This document shows, piece after piece, positions 62,726 to 64,000 of a stretch of DNA of 64,000 bases (the stretch's first letter is position 1; every line of letters begins with the position of its first letter). Under the pieces are notes generated by a model. The model made no database searches. It worked only from the letters and a program-made list of their open reading frames with translations, and was not told the DNA's origin. Both the position numbers and the translations under genes were made by a program. The stretch covers positions 372,001-436,000 of the forward strand of contig NZ_JACIJJ010000004.1 of NCBI RefSeq assembly GCF_014199325.1, written 5' to 3'. The DNA is from Sphingomonas yantingensis. GTDB lineage: Bacteria; Pseudomonadota; Alphaproteobacteria; Sphingomonadales; Sphingomonadaceae.

Positions 62726-64000
62726 GCCGGGGCTCCCGGTTCGGTCGCAGGGGCGGGCGGGGCAGTCCTGGGCTTGCGCTTGAATCGCTTGCCGGCCCAG
62801 TCGCCGAAGCGTCTGCTGATGACGTAGAAGGCAGGGGTGAAGATGAGGCCGAACACGGTGACGCCGATCATCCCGAAGAACACCGCGACGCCCAGCGCGC
62901 GCCGCATCTCGGCACCCGGACCCGACCCGATTACCAGCGGCAGCACGCCGAGGATGAACGCGATCGAGGTCATCAGGATCGGGCGAAGGCGCTGCGCGGC
63001 GGCATGGCGTGCCGCCTCGTAGAGTTCCTGTCCCTCTTCCTCGTTCTGCTTGGCGAATTCGACGATCAGGATCGCGTTCTTCGCGGCGAGGCCGATCAGC
63101 ACGACCAGACCGATCTGCGTCAGGATGTTGTTGTCCATCCCCATCAGATTGACGCCCAGCATCGCCGCCAACAGGCACATCGGCACGATCAGGATGACCG
63201 CCAGCGGCAGCACGAGGCTTTCATAATTCGCCGCGAGGAGCAGGAAGACGAACAGCACTGCCAGCGCGAAGGCGATGACGCCGGTGTTACCCGCCTGCTT
63301 CTGCTGGAAGGCGAGTTCGGTCCACTCGTACGACATCCCCTCGGGCAGCGTTTCCGCCGCGATCTTCTCCATCGCCGCCAGCGTCTGGCCAGAGGAGAAG
63401 CCGGGCACGGTATCGCCCTGCAATTCGGCGGAGGGATAGAGGTTGTAGCGCACGACGCGGTACGGACCGCTGTCGTCGCGCACCGTCATGACCGCGTCGA
63501 GCGGCACCATCGCGCCCGAGGCCGACCGCGTCTTCAACCGCCCGATATCGGAGGTCTCGTCGCGGTATGGCGCATCCGCCTGTGCCGTCACGCGGAAGGT
63601 GCGGCCGAGGAAGTTGAAGTCGTTGATGTAGGAGGAGCCGAGATAGGTGCCCATCGTCGAGAAGATGTTGCTGACGGGCACGCCCAATTGCTCGGCCCGC
63701 TCGCGGTCCACGTCGGCGAACAGGCGCGGGGTGCGCGTGTTGAACAGCGTGAAGGCGCTGGCGATGCCGGGCGTCTGGTTCGCCTTCATCATCATGCCGA
63801 ACGTCGCCGCCTCGAGCGCCTTGTAGCCCCGGTTCTCGCGGTCCTCGATCATCATCTTGAACCCGCCGCCGGTGCCGATGCCCTGGACGGGCGGCGGCGG
63901 GATGACGAGCAGCAGTCCCTCGTTGAACTGAGCGAAGGCGCCGCGCAGCTGGTTGGCGATCGCTTCAAGCGGCGCGCGGTCAGCATGCGGCTTCATCGTC
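62722..64000 (-). CDS. RND efflux pump inner membrane protein, C-terminal part (cut by window edge)
   Basis: This is the last ~425 residues of a hydrophobe/amphiphile efflux-1 (AcrB/MexF-like) RND transporter. It includes part of the periplasmic pore region (RLFADVDRERAEQLGVPVSNIFSTMGTYLG), then the second membrane half with NILTQIGLVVLIGLAAKNAILIVEFAKQ, typical of HAE1 pumps, and MTSIAFILGVLPLVIGSGPGAEMRRALGVAVFFGM. The N-terminal half lies beyond the right edge. It overlaps the NodT-type gene by 4 nt. A periplasmic adaptor gene is expected upstream, outside the window. Confidence 0.95.
   Translation of the reverse strand, partial: TMKPHADRAPLEAIANQLRGAFAQFNEGLLLVIPPPPVQGIGTGGGFKMMIEDRENRGYKALEAATFGMMMKANQTPGIASAFTLFNTRTPRLFADVDRERAEQLGVPVSNIFSTMGTYLGSSYINDFNFLGRTFRVTAQADAPYRDETSDIGRLKTRSASGAMVPLDAVMTVRDDSGPYRVVRYNLYPSAELQGDTVPGFSSGQTLAAMEKIAAETLPEGMSYEWTELAFQQKQAGNTGVIAFALAVLFVFLLLAANYESLVLPLAVILIVPMCLLAAMLGVNLMGMDNNILTQIGLVVLIGLAAKNAILIVEFAKQNEEEGQELYEAARHAAAQRLRPILMTSIAFILGVLPLVIGSGPGAEMRRALGVAVFFGMIGVTVFGLIFTPAFYVISRRFGDWAGKRFKRKPRTAPPAPATEPGAPA

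Noticed and set aside
61256..63178. Longer start for the NodT-type gene
   Set aside because: The region above 62725 is the other frame of the RND pump gene; the lipoprotein signal clearly begins at 62725.

Overview
The window is a high-GC, densely packed bacterial chromosome segment with about 50 protein genes and no rRNA, tRNA, CRISPR array, phage or recognisable transposase gene. The gene content points to an alphaproteobacterium of the Sphingomonadaceae (Sphingomonas-like). The main reasons are a complete Entner-Doudoroff operon with glucokinase, a class II DAHP synthase, a PEP-CTERM/exosortase-type regulatory cluster (PrsT/PrsR/PrsK plus sugar transferase), a DUF2336 gene beside a soluble sensor kinase, and paired 'GTCACCCCGGACTTGATCC'-type palindromes. 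Both ends cut a gene: tyrS on the left and an RND pump gene on the right.

Layout. 0-5 kb: tyrS (partial), divergent anmK coupled to a two-domain protein that looks like a decayed nucleotidyltransferase/CDP-alcohol phosphotransferase, then DUF2336 coupled to a histidine kinase whose phospho-acceptor His is Arg. 5-11 kb: gltX-gltA on the minus strand, and comEC coupled to a subclass B3 metallo-beta-lactamase-like gene on the plus strand. 11-25 kb: yqeY, carA-(small unknown ORF)-carB, greA-rhomboid-aldose epimerase, an MFS exporter, prfC, a lipoprotein/EI24 pair, an adenosine-kinase-like gene with a TTG start, an M19 dipeptidase and an SMR exporter. 25-34 kb: small membrane protein, the Prs cluster (sugar transferase > PrsK > PrsR > PrsT), manC and a small HNH protein. 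34-39 kb: DAHP synthase with an in-frame helix-turn-helix N-terminus, divergent from a three-gene operon (circularly permuted ATP-grasp, alpha-E, transglutaminase-like). 39-46 kb: a repeat-rich intergenic stretch, lolC-lolD-gpx-dnaX-ybaB, a glycosyltransferase ending in a repeat, OsmC and a glycine-zipper protein. 46-55 kb: mutS divergent from maeB and a Tat-type cyclophilin, then a KefB-like antiporter coupled to an APC permease. 55-64 kb: zwf-pgl-edd-glk-eda and, upstream of it on the same strand, an RND pump with a NodT-family outer membrane factor.

How the genes work together. zwf, pgl, edd, glk and eda form a complete glucose-to-pyruvate Entner-Doudoroff unit; gltA and maeB add carbon-flow steps. 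The Prs cluster with manC suggests exopolysaccharide and protein-sorting control, although no exosortase gene lies in the window. Many neighbours overlap by 4 nt (ATGA or TTGA), so translational coupling is common.

The points most worth a second look are protein families that have lost or gained something. These are the histidine kinase without its His, the transglutaminase-like protein without its catalytic Cys, ComEC without its metallo-beta-lactamase domain next to an intact B3-type enzyme, the helix-turn-helix/DAHP synthase fusion, and REP-like palindromes that supply the C-termini and stop codons of two genes.
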